Shown here in pieces: positions 9,023-18,070 of a stretch of DNA of 64,000 bases; within the stretch, counting starts at the first letter, position 1; every line of letters begins with the position of its first letter. The DNA lies in contig JBCBOR010000001.1 in NCBI GenBank assembly GCA_039821125.1, positions 1 to 64,000 of the forward strand, in the 5' to 3' direction. The position numbers were made by a program, and so were the translations under genes. Source of the DNA: Thermohalobaculum sp039821125. GTDB lineage: Bacteria > Pseudomonadota > Alphaproteobacteria > Rhodobacterales > Rhodobacteraceae. The notes under the pieces are model-generated. The model was not told the origin of the DNA. It worked only from the letters and a program-made list of their open reading frames with translations, and ran no database searches.

Positions 9023-10372
9023 TCAGACGACGCCGAAGGCAAGCATCGCATCCGCGACCTTCTTGAACCCGGCCACGTTCGCACCGCGGACATAGTCGAC
9101 ATAACCGCCATGGTCGCCCTGCTCGACACAGGCGCCGTGGATGTCCGCCATGATCTTCTTCAGCGACTCGCGCAGATCTTCCTCGCCGCGGTGCAGCCGC
9201 GCCGAGTTCTGGCTCATCTCCAGCCCCGACATGGCAACACCGCCCGCGTTCGAGGCCTTGCCCGGCGCATAGGCAATCTTCGCTTCGCCAAAAGCGCCGA
9301 TCGCGTCGAGATCACAGGGCATGTTCGCACCCTCGCTGACCGCCATGCAGCCATTGGCCAGCAAGGTCTTGGCTTCCTCGCCATTCAACTCGTTCTGGGT
9401 CGCGCAGGGCAGCGCCACATCGCATGTCACGCCCCAGGGACGCGCCTTGGCGTGGAAGGTCGAGCCTGCAAACTGATCGGCATAGTCCGAGATCCGGTTG
9501 CCGCGCTGCTTCTTGTGGTTCTTGACCCAGTCGATCTTTTCCTGCGTGAAGCCCGCCGGATCGTGAATGAACCCGCCCGAATCCGACAACGTCACCGGCT
9601 TGCCGCCACGGTGCAGGATCTTCTCGGCCGCATGCGTTGCCACGTTGCCCGAGCCCGAGATCACCGCTGTCTTGCCCTCGATCGCATCCTGCTTGTGGTG
9701 CAGCATGTTCTCGAGGAAATAGACCGCGCCATAGCCCGTCGCCTCGGGCCGCATGAGCGAGCCACCATATTCCAGACCCTTGCCCGTCAGCACGCCTTCG
9801 AAGCTGTTGGTCAGGCGCTTGTACTGGCCGAACATGTAGCCGATCTCTTTCGACCCAACGCCAATGTCTCCGGCGGGCACGTCGATATCCGCGCCGATAT
9901 GGCGGTAGAGCTCGGTCATGAAGCTCTGACAGAACCGCATGATCTCGTGCTGAGAGCGGCCCTTCGGGTTGAAATCCGCGCCGCCCTTGCCGCCGCCCAT
10001 CGGCAGCCCGGTCAACGAGTTCTTGAAGGTCTGCTCGAAGCCCAGGAACTTCAGCACCCCTTGCGTCACCGTGGGGTGGAAGCGGATGCCGCCCTTGTAG
10101 GGGCCGATCGAGTTGTTGAACTGCACCCGGTAGCCGCGGTTGACCTGGACTTCGCCATTGTCATCGGCCCATGAGACCCGGAACGAGACGATCCGGTCCG
10201 GCTCGGCCATACGCTCGAGCACCTTGATCTTGGCATAGACGGGGTTGTCGTTGATGAACGGGATCACCGTCTCGGCCACTTCGTGTACGGCCTGGTGGAA
10301 CACCTCCTCAGCCGGATTGCGCGTGACCACCCAGTCCATGAAATCGGACAGGTTTACAGCATTGTCTGCCAT
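9023..10372 (-). CDS. gdhA: NADP-specific glutamate dehydrogenase
   Basis: Reductive amination of 2-oxoglutarate to glutamate, for ammonium assimilation. The 449-residue hexameric type is recognisable by YKGGIRFHPTV, PMGGGKGGADFNPKGRS (catalytic lysine region) and GVGSKEIGYMFGQYKR. The Rossmann segment is GKTAVISGSGNVATHAAEK. Length is normal for the small GDH class. It is monocistronic between a clear terminator at 8971 and the hairpins ending the cytochrome cluster. Confidence 0.95.
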   Translation of the reverse strand: MADNAVNLSDFMDWVVTRNPAEEVFHQAVHEVAETVIPFINDNPVYAKIKVLERMAEPDRIVSFRVSWADDNGEVQVNRGYRVQFNNSIGPYKGGIRFHPTVTQGVLKFLGFEQTFKNSLTGLPMGGGKGGADFNPKGRSQHEIMRFCQSFMTELYRHIGADIDVPAGDIGVGSKEIGYMFGQYKRLTNSFEGVLTGKGLEYGGSLMRPEATGYGAVYFLENMLHHKQDAIEGKTAVISGSGNVATHAAEKILHRGGKPVTLSDSGGFIHDPAGFTQEKIDWVKNHKKQRGNRISDYADQFAGSTFHAKARPWGVTCDVALPCATQNELNGEEAKTLLANGCMAVSEGANMPCDLDAIGAFGEAKIAYAPGKASNAGGVAMSGLEMSQNSARLHRGEEDLRESLKKIMADIHGACVEQGDHGGYVDYVRGANVAGFKKVADAMLAFGVV

Positions 10373-10397
10373 TGCTTTTTATCCCCAGTTGGCGAGC

Positions 10398-10474
10398 GCC
10401 CCGGAAAAAGGGGCAGCCGGCCGAAAGCAGGCCGGCTTACAGTCATGATACGCGCGGCCCCGTTGCAGGGCCGC
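10398..10474 (-). terminator. Hairpin series ending the multiheme cluster
   Basis: Read on the minus strand after the barrel gene, three consecutive GC hairpins appear. GCGGCCC/GGGCCGC (10454-10474) and GCCGGCC/GGCCGGC (10416-10436) each have 7-bp stems. The last, GCCCC-TTTTTCC-GGGGC (10398-10414), carries a T-run in its loop. Together they make a plausible terminator separating the cluster from gdhA; none has a perfect U-tail. Confidence 0.5.
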
Positions 10475-10508
10475 AGCTGCGGCGGCCGTCCCCCGACAGC
10501 CGCGTTAA

Positions 10509-11987
10509 CTATAGTTTGACGCGCAATTCGACGCGAGCACCCGAGAGATCGTTCAGTCCGCCGAACCGAAGCCCGTACATGGCATCGGCCCGGAAAATGA
10601 GACGATTGTTGAGCGGGCGTTGGTAGCGGATCTGGAAACCCATTTCCGCTTCCTGGATCCCTTCCTTGTCATCCCACGGGACCTGGCCCGCGATCTCGGC
10701 AACGACCTGCTGTTCGAGACCAAAGAGATACTGGATCCCGACCGCCCCCCCGATCGCATCCGCACCTGTATCGTTCAGCTTTGGAAAGCCTGTGAGCGCA
10801 TCAGTCTCGAAGTTCAGACCGACCTGTTGAAGGTTGTTGTTCCCAGCCACCTTCTGAGGTGTGTCCTTGCCGATGAAGAAGTTGGCGTGCGGGATCAGCG
10901 TGATCGACGGCGTGATAAAGGCATTCTCCGAGATCAGGAGGAAGCCGTTCGCCGTGCGCTGGCCATTGGCACCCTTGTCCTGGCCAAAGTTACCGATGAT
11001 CCGGGTCGCGTTGGCGATCTTGCCAAAGTAGCGCTTGGAGAACGCCGCCGTGATGTTGTGGTAGCTCTGATCACCGCCCGACTGCTTGTCGGTATCCAGA
11101 AGGTAGGCATAGCCGACCTCAAGATAGCCCTCGGCCACATCGAAGAAGCCCGCGACGCCGTACATGTCGGCCTCGTGGTCCGCCGCGTTCCCGTTGTTGT
11201 CCGTGAACGCGTTCGATGTGATCTCGTCCCAGCCGGCGAAGAACGTGATATCGAAGTTGGTGATATCAAGCGCCGGCGAGTTCTGCGCCGGGATCGTGAC
11301 CGCAGCCCCAAGGAACGCATCGTTGAACCAGACACCGTTCTGGAACAGCAGAGGCACACGTCCGAACGCGATCGGCATATCCCACGAGGTGTACTCGTCC
11401 GAAATGCCGGTCCAGATCGCGCCGAGATCGCCTTCGAAGAACAGCGTTGTCGGTTCTTCCTGAAGGTTCGCGACACCATCGCTTCGGTCGTCGCCCGCAA
11501 ACTCGAACCCGGTGACATCGTCAACGGGCTGCCAGAACATGTGGATCCGTTCCGTACCCGTCAGTTCCAGGTTGAAGTTCAGGTTTGCAGCCGCAGCGAT
11601 GATGGCGACCTCGTCGTCCCCGTTGTCGTTGAACGCAACCGCTGACCGCAAGTCGCCGAAGACCGAGAACGCCGGAAAGAGACGGTTCTTGTCCCCGAAG
11701 AACGGGATCCCGTCGCCAATCTCGCCCGGATCGTACAGACCCCGACCGATTTCGACCGGAGGCTTTGGGTTATCAACCGGTTTCTTACCGCCATAGATCT
11801 CGATCTGAGCCTCGGGATCATAGGTGATGTCGTATTCCGGGTCGGCCTTGAACAGGTCGCTGTCGAACGGAACTTCCTTGACGGAAGGATCGCGCTCGAC
11901 CGGCTTCCACTCACCAGCGGCAAGTGCCGCCGTGGACGCCGCTGCCATCGTTCCCCCGATGGCAAGCGGCAGTATGTAGCCCCTCAT
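10509..11987 (-). CDS. Outer-membrane beta-barrel protein of the multiheme cluster
   Basis: A 492-residue protein with a signal peptide (cleavage near AALAAG). Alternating amphipathic strands and many aromatic residues follow, with the end VELRVKL typical of barrel-terminal strands. There are no cysteines or CXXCH. A proline- and Asp-rich N-terminal region (about residues 30-100) precedes the barrel and could form a periplasmic arm. It is the last gene of the seven-gene cluster, ten bases after a pentaheme cytochrome. By analogy with porin-cytochrome conduits it might house or dock a cytochrome in the outer membrane; that is inference, and a substrate porin is the alternative. I do not recognise a named family. 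Confidence 0.75.
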   Translation of the reverse strand: MRGYILPLAIGGTMAAASTAALAAGEWKPVERDPSVKEVPFDSDLFKADPEYDITYDPEAQIEIYGGKKPVDNPKPPVEIGRGLYDPGEIGDGIPFFGDKNRLFPAFSVFGDLRSAVAFNDNGDDEVAIIAAAANLNFNLELTGTERIHMFWQPVDDVTGFEFAGDDRSDGVANLQEEPTTLFFEGDLGAIWTGISDEYTSWDMPIAFGRVPLLFQNGVWFNDAFLGAAVTIPAQNSPALDITNFDITFFAGWDEITSNAFTDNNGNAADHEADMYGVAGFFDVAEGYLEVGYAYLLDTDKQSGGDQSYHNITAAFSKRYFGKIANATRIIGNFGQDKGANGQRTANGFLLISENAFITPSITLIPHANFFIGKDTPQKVAGNNNLQQVGLNFETDALTGFPKLNDTGADAIGGAVGIQYLFGLEQQVVAEIAGQVPWDDKEGIQEAEMGFQIRYQRPLNNRLIFRADAMYGLRFGGLNDLSGARVELRVKL

Positions 11988-11997
11988 GGACCCCTCC

Positions 11998-13845
11998 TTA
12001 CTGGACTTCGAACTCGACCGCTGCCGGGTGAATGTCGATCATCCATTCGTTCATTGTGCGGATCATCTCATCGGTCGCAAACACGAACTTCATGAAGTAG
12101 ATCGGCTCGGCGCGGCTCCGCATCCGGCTTTGCAAGCGGTACTTGCCGGGTTTGGAGAAGGCTTCCGACGGGATGGTGTAGTCCGCATCGCGATATCCGA
12201 GCGGCGGGATCGACCGGCCCTCCATCCGGATGAACGGCGGGTGGTTGAGAACCGAACTCGGCACACCGGACGGGCGGATGTGCGGGATCTGGTCGATGTC
12301 GAAGTTCACCGGCAGATACATCTCGCGGTCCGGCCCCTTGACGCCGGTCACGAGGAACTTGGTCTGCAGGTTCACAAGCTGGTCGTCATGCTCGATCGTG
12401 CCCTCGGCCAGTTCGATCGAGTGCAGGTCGACCATGTCGCCGTACTTGTCGACGTGGCCCGATTCCCAGGCGATCTGCCCGTCCGGATCGATCAGCGCGA
12501 CGTTGAACCATATCTCCGGCTGTGCACCCAGCGACCCCGACGGCAGGTTGTGCCCTTCGTCCAGGTTCGTGATGCGGTAGCGGACATTCAGGCTCTCGCC
12601 AACCCGCGGGGTATCACCGTCGAAGAACGGGCCATCGATGCGCGAGCCATTTTCCATGACCGCGATCCGGTCCTGACGCTTCAGCTCCAGCATCCGCAGG
12701 TTCTGATCGATCACGTATTTGGCGGTCTCCCGCTCCTGACGGTCCGACCACTCCGGCGGGAATTCGGCCTGGATCAGACCGGCTTCGACATCGTCCTCCC
12801 AATCCGGATCGCCCCATGGCTCGCGGTGGTTGAACTTGAGCCAGGTCGTGATCGGCCAGCGCAGAGCGCGCGGGTTGAACGGGAAGATCCCGGGGTGCGC
12901 GATCGGATAGCCCGGCCCGAAGAACGCGTGGTTGTGGTGGTCGCGGTTCGGATCGCCGACCGGGCGACCGTTCACGATGGCCACCGGCCACTTCTCATAG
13001 GCCTCGGGATCATCCGCCGGGCGGTTGTCATAGGACGGAATACCCGGGCGTTTGCCCATGTGGCACTGCTGGCAGGTGATGCCATGCTCGGCCGCGGGCG
13101 AGGCGCGGTACTGCTCCCACACAACCTCGAGCTTGATGCCCGGGTGCACGGCGACCTGGTGGCACGAAACGCAGAAGTCAGCACGCTTGATCTGCGGGAA
13201 CTCGATGGCGCCGGTGTGGATCGGCGAGCCGTCCTCCTCACGCTTCTCCGAGACCTTGTAGCGTTCCTTGTCCTGCAAAACCGTCGCAACACCCGGCGCG
13301 TTCGAAGAGTTGTACATCGGCTCATAGATGGTGCCCGGCTGCACGTGGCGCTGACCGTTCACCTTGTTGAACTCCTCGGACACGCGGTGACAGGTCACAC
13401 AGGTGATGCCCTCGCGGGCGATCTGCGAGCGTTCCCACAGGGCCTGCCAGCGCGGCTCGTCGAGCTGCGTGCCGATCTGTTGGTGGCAGCGCACACAGAA
13501 CGTGTTGATCGTGCCCGAGGCCAGATCGTTGATGCGCTGTTCGAACTTGTGGAACATCGGCGAGATCGACGCATAGGCGTGGTTCGACGAGGCCCACTCC
13601 CAGAAGATCTTCTGGTGACATTCGGCGCACTGCACGGCTGATGGGAACGGGCTGTCCTTGAACGCGTCCGAGTGCGGGTCGCGCGGTGCAACAAGCTCAC
13701 CCTGCTCGGCGATCGCCAGGTTGCCGTCTTCGGTATAGGTCGGTTTGTCCCATGCGGGCCCCACCTGTGCCGCCGCCAGCGAGGCGGTCAATGCCGTTCC
13801 TGCGCTGGCGAGAATAACTGAGCGGAAGGATCTACGAATGAGCAT
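11998..13845 (-). CDS. Pentaheme c-type cytochrome with large C-terminal domain
   Basis: I chose the ATG at 13845 because GGAG lies nine bases upstream; an in-frame ATG at 13860 overlaps that site. The 615-residue product has a signal peptide (ASLAAAQ). Five CXXCH motifs lie at about 73, 117, 149, 225 and 258. Many extra histidines could be distal ligands. The C-terminal half (about 280-615) has no cysteine motif and looks beta-rich, with short strands such as LNVRYRITNLDEGHNLP, as in cytochrome c554-like proteins with an added sandwich domain. It sits between a second pentaheme cytochrome and the barrel gene. It is probably a periplasmic or outer-membrane electron carrier; the partner is unknown. 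Confidence 0.88.
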   Translation of the reverse strand: MLIRRSFRSVILASAGTALTASLAAAQVGPAWDKPTYTEDGNLAIAEQGELVAPRDPHSDAFKDSPFPSAVQCAECHQKIFWEWASSNHAYASISPMFHKFEQRINDLASGTINTFCVRCHQQIGTQLDEPRWQALWERSQIAREGITCVTCHRVSEEFNKVNGQRHVQPGTIYEPMYNSSNAPGVATVLQDKERYKVSEKREEDGSPIHTGAIEFPQIKRADFCVSCHQVAVHPGIKLEVVWEQYRASPAAEHGITCQQCHMGKRPGIPSYDNRPADDPEAYEKWPVAIVNGRPVGDPNRDHHNHAFFGPGYPIAHPGIFPFNPRALRWPITTWLKFNHREPWGDPDWEDDVEAGLIQAEFPPEWSDRQERETAKYVIDQNLRMLELKRQDRIAVMENGSRIDGPFFDGDTPRVGESLNVRYRITNLDEGHNLPSGSLGAQPEIWFNVALIDPDGQIAWESGHVDKYGDMVDLHSIELAEGTIEHDDQLVNLQTKFLVTGVKGPDREMYLPVNFDIDQIPHIRPSGVPSSVLNHPPFIRMEGRSIPPLGYRDADYTIPSEAFSKPGKYRLQSRMRSRAEPIYFMKFVFATDEMIRTMNEWMIDIHPAAVEFEVQ

Positions 13846-13885
13846 CGTTATAAACTCCATTCTCCGGTTACTGATTTAATAGGCT

Positions 13886-15199
13886 TCATCGGGCAAGTCT
13901 CGCGGCTTCGTTCAATGCCGCGCGCAGCTGTTTGGGTCGGTAATTATCAACCGACACGAATGCGTTCAGCCCTTTACGGACCGCCGCCTGTGCGGCAACC
14001 GCTTGACCCGGGGCCAACACTTCGAGCTTGTCCAGCTCGTCCACAAGCGATCCCGCTGCCAGGATGGCTTGCTCTGAGTCGTAGTATCCTTTGAAGAGAC
14101 CACGGTTCGATGCCGCAGCAATCTGCTCCAGCGCGTACCGCGTGTCGCGGTCGCTAAACTCCTTGGATTTGAGCCTGCTGACCAGCAGATCCAGGCGCTT
14201 CTTCAGCGTTCCTGCTGCGCCGCGCATATTGCCCCAGGACGACCCGGCCGCTCCGCGCACCCGCGCAATGTCCGAGCGAAGCTGCCCTGCGAGACGGTTG
14301 TCAACAAGTGTCGCTGCGAGCTGCACGAAGTAGGCGTTCGCATCGTTGATCCGCGGCACACCGGTCTGGCTGTCCGCCTGAGACCCGTCGAGCCCCGTGT
14401 TGTGGCACGAATGGCACTCGAAGAACGCGAACTCCGGGAACAGGCCTTCCTGACCGGTCTTCGGATCGGTCATCAGTTCCATCAGCTTGCGCATCTGGAT
14501 TGCCTGACCGATCGACCACACACGGACCCCGAACGGCCATGGCTTGCGCTGGAGATAGTCATCATCGACCGAGAAGTGCGCGTAGCCGGTCGTGCGGCCC
14601 GGGGTCGATTCCGAGAACCAGGTGTAGAAGCCAAGCTCGAACGGCAGGCGCGGGTGGCCCGCCACGAACATGCGGTGATCCACGAACTTCTCGGTCGTGC
14701 CCATGTGGCACGACAGGCAAAGCTCGGCCCGCGCAACCGGATCGGTCGTCGGGTACATGCCTTCCTGAACATTCCGAGCATAGAAGTAGAGGCCGGCCTG
14801 GTGCACACCCAGCCATTCCGACGCAGCGCCGTGGCACGCCTCACACTGAACGCCGTCGGCCTGGTTGAAGGTCGCCTCGCGATGGTCCGGCGCAATGTTG
14901 AACGTATGGCAGTCGAGGCAGAGTTTCGCCGAGGTCGGCGACCCCAGCCCAAGATTGCGCGCGATGCTCGAGGCTTTCTTGGTCTGCAGCGTGTTGAACG
15001 ACTTCGCGTGAGGATCCTTCTCCCGCCACACCACATACTCGCGCTGGGTGACGGATGAGTTCGGCCAGGGTTTGTCAGCGGAATGGCAGGTGGATTGCCC
15101 ACAGGTCGTGGCACCCAGAGCGGTCACATCATGCGCCTGTCCTTCGGATGCGGACAACGCAACCGCAGCGGCGACGCAAAGGGCGAACATGGCTCGCAT
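13886..15199 (-). CDS. Multiheme c-type cytochrome, c554-like (paralogue A)
   Basis: The start is set at ATG 15199, with GGGAGG eight bases upstream; 135 in-frame upstream bases are probably not translated. The protein has 437 residues with a signal peptide (MRAMFALCVAAAVALSASEG). Four standard heme motifs lie at about 94, 119, 161 and 262. The first cysteine pair is CGQSTCH (33-39), a CX4CH form with one or two extra spacer residues. The C-terminal 150 residues are helical and heme-free. It is clearly paralogous to the cytochrome at 20516: same spacing, shared FPEFxFFxCHxCH and GHPRxxFEL segments. It was probably made by duplication within the cluster. Confidence 0.87.
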   Translation of the reverse strand: MRAMFALCVAAAVALSASEGQAHDVTALGATTCGQSTCHSADKPWPNSSVTQREYVVWREKDPHAKSFNTLQTKKASSIARNLGLGSPTSAKLCLDCHTFNIAPDHREATFNQADGVQCEACHGAASEWLGVHQAGLYFYARNVQEGMYPTTDPVARAELCLSCHMGTTEKFVDHRMFVAGHPRLPFELGFYTWFSESTPGRTTGYAHFSVDDDYLQRKPWPFGVRVWSIGQAIQMRKLMELMTDPKTGQEGLFPEFAFFECHSCHNTGLDGSQADSQTGVPRINDANAYFVQLAATLVDNRLAGQLRSDIARVRGAAGSSWGNMRGAAGTLKKRLDLLVSRLKSKEFSDRDTRYALEQIAAASNRGLFKGYYDSEQAILAAGSLVDELDKLEVLAPGQAVAAQAAVRKGLNAFVSVDNYRPKQLRAALNEAARLAR

Positions 15200-15370
15200 C
15201 TTGCTGGCCTCCCAACCCAATTTTTTGACCCCTCTGGCGAGATTCTCTCGCGAAATTGATGAAAAGTCTAGCGGAAACACTTTAGCGTGTGCGACCGCCC
15301 CCTCAATTCTACTTTTCCGCTCAAATCCCATCATGTCCCCCGGGAACGTTCAGACTAGAAGAGGCCCTAC

Positions 15371-17197
15371 CTACTGCTGGGCCGGTTTCGACCGTTGCCG
15401 GGCGCTGGCGCGTGCCTCGAAGATCTCGGCATGCTCCGGCGACATCGGTGTCCGGGTCGGTATGTGATACTCGTGACAGTCGACGCACTCTGACCGGGCG
15501 CCATCAAGTTCCCCTTCCCCCTGATGGCAGCTCTGGCAGGTTTCGATCCCCGGCATCAGCACATCCGAAGACGCTTTCGAGACCGGAGCATTGTGGCAGT
15601 TGGTGCAATCCATGACCCGGTGCGGATCGTGATCGAATTTCGCGCGAGGCATCCAGTGGCGTTGAAGCAGTGCAGGCTCGACGCGCCAGCGGTCCACGCC
15701 TTCCGCGTCCTTGTTCTTGCGCACCTCGTGACAGGTCCCGCAGAGGCGTGAGCCGAAGATCACATCCATCTGCTGCACCGCGAAGTTCTGTGCCGCCTTG
15801 ATGGCCTGCCCGCGCTGATCGCTGCTCAGCGACTGGCGGGTGCGGTTTGTGTTCTGGCCAGCGATCCGGCGCTTGCGCTTGGTCTTGACCGCGGCGGCCA
15901 CAGGGGCGGCCTGGACGCTCGCATCCAGGGTGCCATCCAGGGCCGCGGCGATAAAGTGATCGTTGACGATCCGCGCAACCTCGTCTTCTTGCGCGTGCGG
16001 CAGAAGACGCTCAAGACCGCCCGCGTTGAAGAGCATCTCGTGACAGCCGGAGCAATCGCGATCGAACTTGATCGGCCGCATCAGCTTGCCGCCCGGCTCC
16101 TGGACATGGCAGTCCGCGCACTGAAGCTGGACCTGGCCATCAGCGGTTTTCATGCCGCCTTCCTGCAGGTGCTTGGCATGCGGGAACTTCAGGCCCGAGC
16201 CTTCCAGCGGCGGGTTCTTCGGATCAAAGGGCACCCGCTCGACCTGCGGTGTCAGAGAGCCATCGGCGCCCTGATCGACCCCGACGATCACCGCCAGCTT
16301 GAAGGGCGTGTGATCGGTCGCAAAGCCCGAGATGTTACCGAGCTGGCTCTCGGCTGAGACGCTCTTGATATCCGAGTGACAGGTCGCGCACGCCGTCGAG
16401 GCCGTATCGACCGGCGCGAGACCGCCATTGTGTTCCTTGTGACACGAGGCGCAGCGCGTGTTCTCCAGCGACACGGCGGGATGCTTCTCGATATCGGCGT
16501 GATTGGTCGACGTGGCGTGGCAGGCCAGACACGCATTGTTCGTGGTCATCTCGAACGGGCGCAGGTGGCAGGCCGCGCAATCATCCTGGATCATCGCATG
16601 GCTTTCCGAGATCGGCCCCGAAGACCAGGCGATCTCCATCACCGTTGGCTCGGGCACATCGGTCCGCGCCATGCCGTCCACGACGAAGATGTCATCGTTC
16701 GCGGCCTCGCGGGTCAGCACGTCCGACATCGGCCAGGCGAAGAACAAGCCGACCACTGCCAGCGAAATGACCCAGCCCAGCATCCGCCGGCTTGGCAGCA
16801 CTTCGGCAAGGCGACGTTTCGAGCCCGCGCGGCTGCGGCGCTTCTTCGCCTCCTCCGGCGCTTCTTCCATGATCAGGACAAAATCGGCCCCGTCGCGCCC
16901 GGCTTCCGAGCGGAACTTGTAGCGCCCGATCTGCACCTCTTCGCCGCCGCCCATCTGGACCTGCGGCTGCGAGCGCTTGCCGACCCTGAGGCCACTGTCG
17001 CTGACGGCGACCATGGACAGACCGGCGCCGAGGTTCTGCAGCGAGGCATGGTGGAAGTCGACATCAATGTCGGGGAGATTGATCTCCATCGCGACACCGC
17101 GCCCGATGCGGATCTGATCGCCTTCCAGCATGGTTTCGCGGCGCGAGACATCCTCGGAACCGGCACGTTTGCGGAGCGTTACAAGCAGGACTTTCAT
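15371..17197 (-). CDS. FHA-domain / transmembrane / decaheme c cytochrome fusion
   Basis: A 608-residue protein. Residues 1-110 look like a forkhead-associated domain (IRIGRGVAMEINLPD, ASLQNLG, GLRVGKRS, VQIGRYKFR), the phosphothreonine-binding fold, and would be cytoplasmic. A basic stretch and one membrane helix (about 139-157) follow. The periplasmic part has ten CXXCH motifs at about 207, 223, 249, 270, 360, 382, 486, 531, 554 and 571, in three groups (4, 2, 4) like class III cytochrome modules. It would link a cytoplasmic phosphorylation signal to a periplasmic heme wire. The stop of the preceding membrane gene is six bases upstream, so the two are co-translated. Confidence 0.88.
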   Translation of the reverse strand: MKVLLVTLRKRAGSEDVSRRETMLEGDQIRIGRGVAMEINLPDIDVDFHHASLQNLGAGLSMVAVSDSGLRVGKRSQPQVQMGGGEEVQIGRYKFRSEAGRDGADFVLIMEEAPEEAKKRRSRAGSKRRLAEVLPSRRMLGWVISLAVVGLFFAWPMSDVLTREAANDDIFVVDGMARTDVPEPTVMEIAWSSGPISESHAMIQDDCAACHLRPFEMTTNNACLACHATSTNHADIEKHPAVSLENTRCASCHKEHNGGLAPVDTASTACATCHSDIKSVSAESQLGNISGFATDHTPFKLAVIVGVDQGADGSLTPQVERVPFDPKNPPLEGSGLKFPHAKHLQEGGMKTADGQVQLQCADCHVQEPGGKLMRPIKFDRDCSGCHEMLFNAGGLERLLPHAQEDEVARIVNDHFIAAALDGTLDASVQAAPVAAAVKTKRKRRIAGQNTNRTRQSLSSDQRGQAIKAAQNFAVQQMDVIFGSRLCGTCHEVRKNKDAEGVDRWRVEPALLQRHWMPRAKFDHDPHRVMDCTNCHNAPVSKASSDVLMPGIETCQSCHQGEGELDGARSECVDCHEYHIPTRTPMSPEHAEIFEARASARQRSKPAQQ

Positions 17198-17203
17198 GAC
17201 GCG

Positions 17204-18070
17204 CTACCAGTAAAAGAAGACGACAATGACGTGAGCGATCAGCGCGAGGATCAGCGCCGAGGTGAGCGGCACATGGAACCAGAGCCATATCTGCAAGAGC
17301 GCGCGATAGCGCCCATCCCGGCGCAGCGCGGCAGCGATCTCACGTTTACGCGCGAGGTCCATGTTGACGTCGACCAGACGGCGGCGCTCCTCGTCCGAGA
17401 AATGGCCGCGATCGATCAGGTCGCGCACCTCAACCAGCGCCTTCGAGGTCGCGCAGCGTTTGGACGATCCGGAGAGAATGCTGAACAATCCTCCGCCGAT
17501 CTTGGTCTTCTCCAGCGACGCCTGAACCGGCGGGCGGAAGACGTCCGGCAGGAAGCCCATCGCGCGTTCCAGACGCTGGTCGATGTCTTCCATATCCGTC
17601 TCGAGCTGCTCGAGGTTCGAGGCATCGAAGCGCTTTTTCTCGACGATCTGCTCTGAAAGGTTCCGCGAGATCGTGTCCGGCAGGCTGGCATACATCGAGA
17701 TCCCGAAGATCCCCGAGCCGATCACCAAGAGCAGCAACACGTAGCCAAGCGTGTGCATCGACCAGGAGAACTCGAACCCAGTGTGCAGGGTCGCCGTAAA
17801 GATCAGCGCAAGGCCGAGATAGACGTGGGCAGACACCGCATTGCGGCGGAGCCCGGTGGACGAACGGAACCGCCGTTTCCGGATGCCCAGGATCGACAGA
17901 TACAGCACCAGGAACGCCGAGACACCGCCAAGGCCATAGCCCACCGCGGTCGAGCCGTCGCGCCCGCCGATCGGGCTGTGCACCACATAGGCGACCAGCG
18001 CCAGAATGCTGATCAGAACCGCAATCAGGAACCAGCTGCGATTGTCCAGAAACCCCCTCTGCAGATTCAT
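17204..18070 (-). CDS. Diheme b-type membrane cytochrome-like protein
   Basis: A 288-residue protein with about five membrane helices (12-30, 47-64, 80-97, 106-127, 262-286). Helix 3 has His82 and His96, helix 5 has His266 and His280. Two pairs 14 residues apart is the classic layout for two b hemes stacked across the membrane, with His106 an extra candidate. A cytoplasmic helical loop of about 130 residues separates helices 4 and 5. The start codon shares a base with the upstream stop (TGATG). It most likely passes electrons between the cytoplasmic Fe-S protein and the periplasmic decaheme. No family name recognised. Confidence 0.78.
   Translation of the reverse strand: MNLQRGFLDNRSWFLIAVLISILALVAYVVHSPIGGRDGSTAVGYGLGGVSAFLVLYLSILGIRKRRFRSSTGLRRNAVSAHVYLGLALIFTATLHTGFEFSWSMHTLGYVLLLLVIGSGIFGISMYASLPDTISRNLSEQIVEKKRFDASNLEQLETDMEDIDQRLERAMGFLPDVFRPPVQASLEKTKIGGGLFSILSGSSKRCATSKALVEVRDLIDRGHFSDEERRRLVDVNMDLARKREIAAALRRDGRYRALLQIWLWFHVPLTSALILALIAHVIVVFFYW

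Noticed and set aside
8744..10174. Open frame of 476 codons opposite gdhA
   Set aside because: Antisense shadow; gdhA has family motifs and its own terminator.
11986..13641. Long open frame (551 codons) on the plus strand opposite the pentaheme cytochrome
   Set aside because: Produced by high-GC third codon positions; the minus strand has signal peptide and five CXXCH, the plus frame shows no domain.
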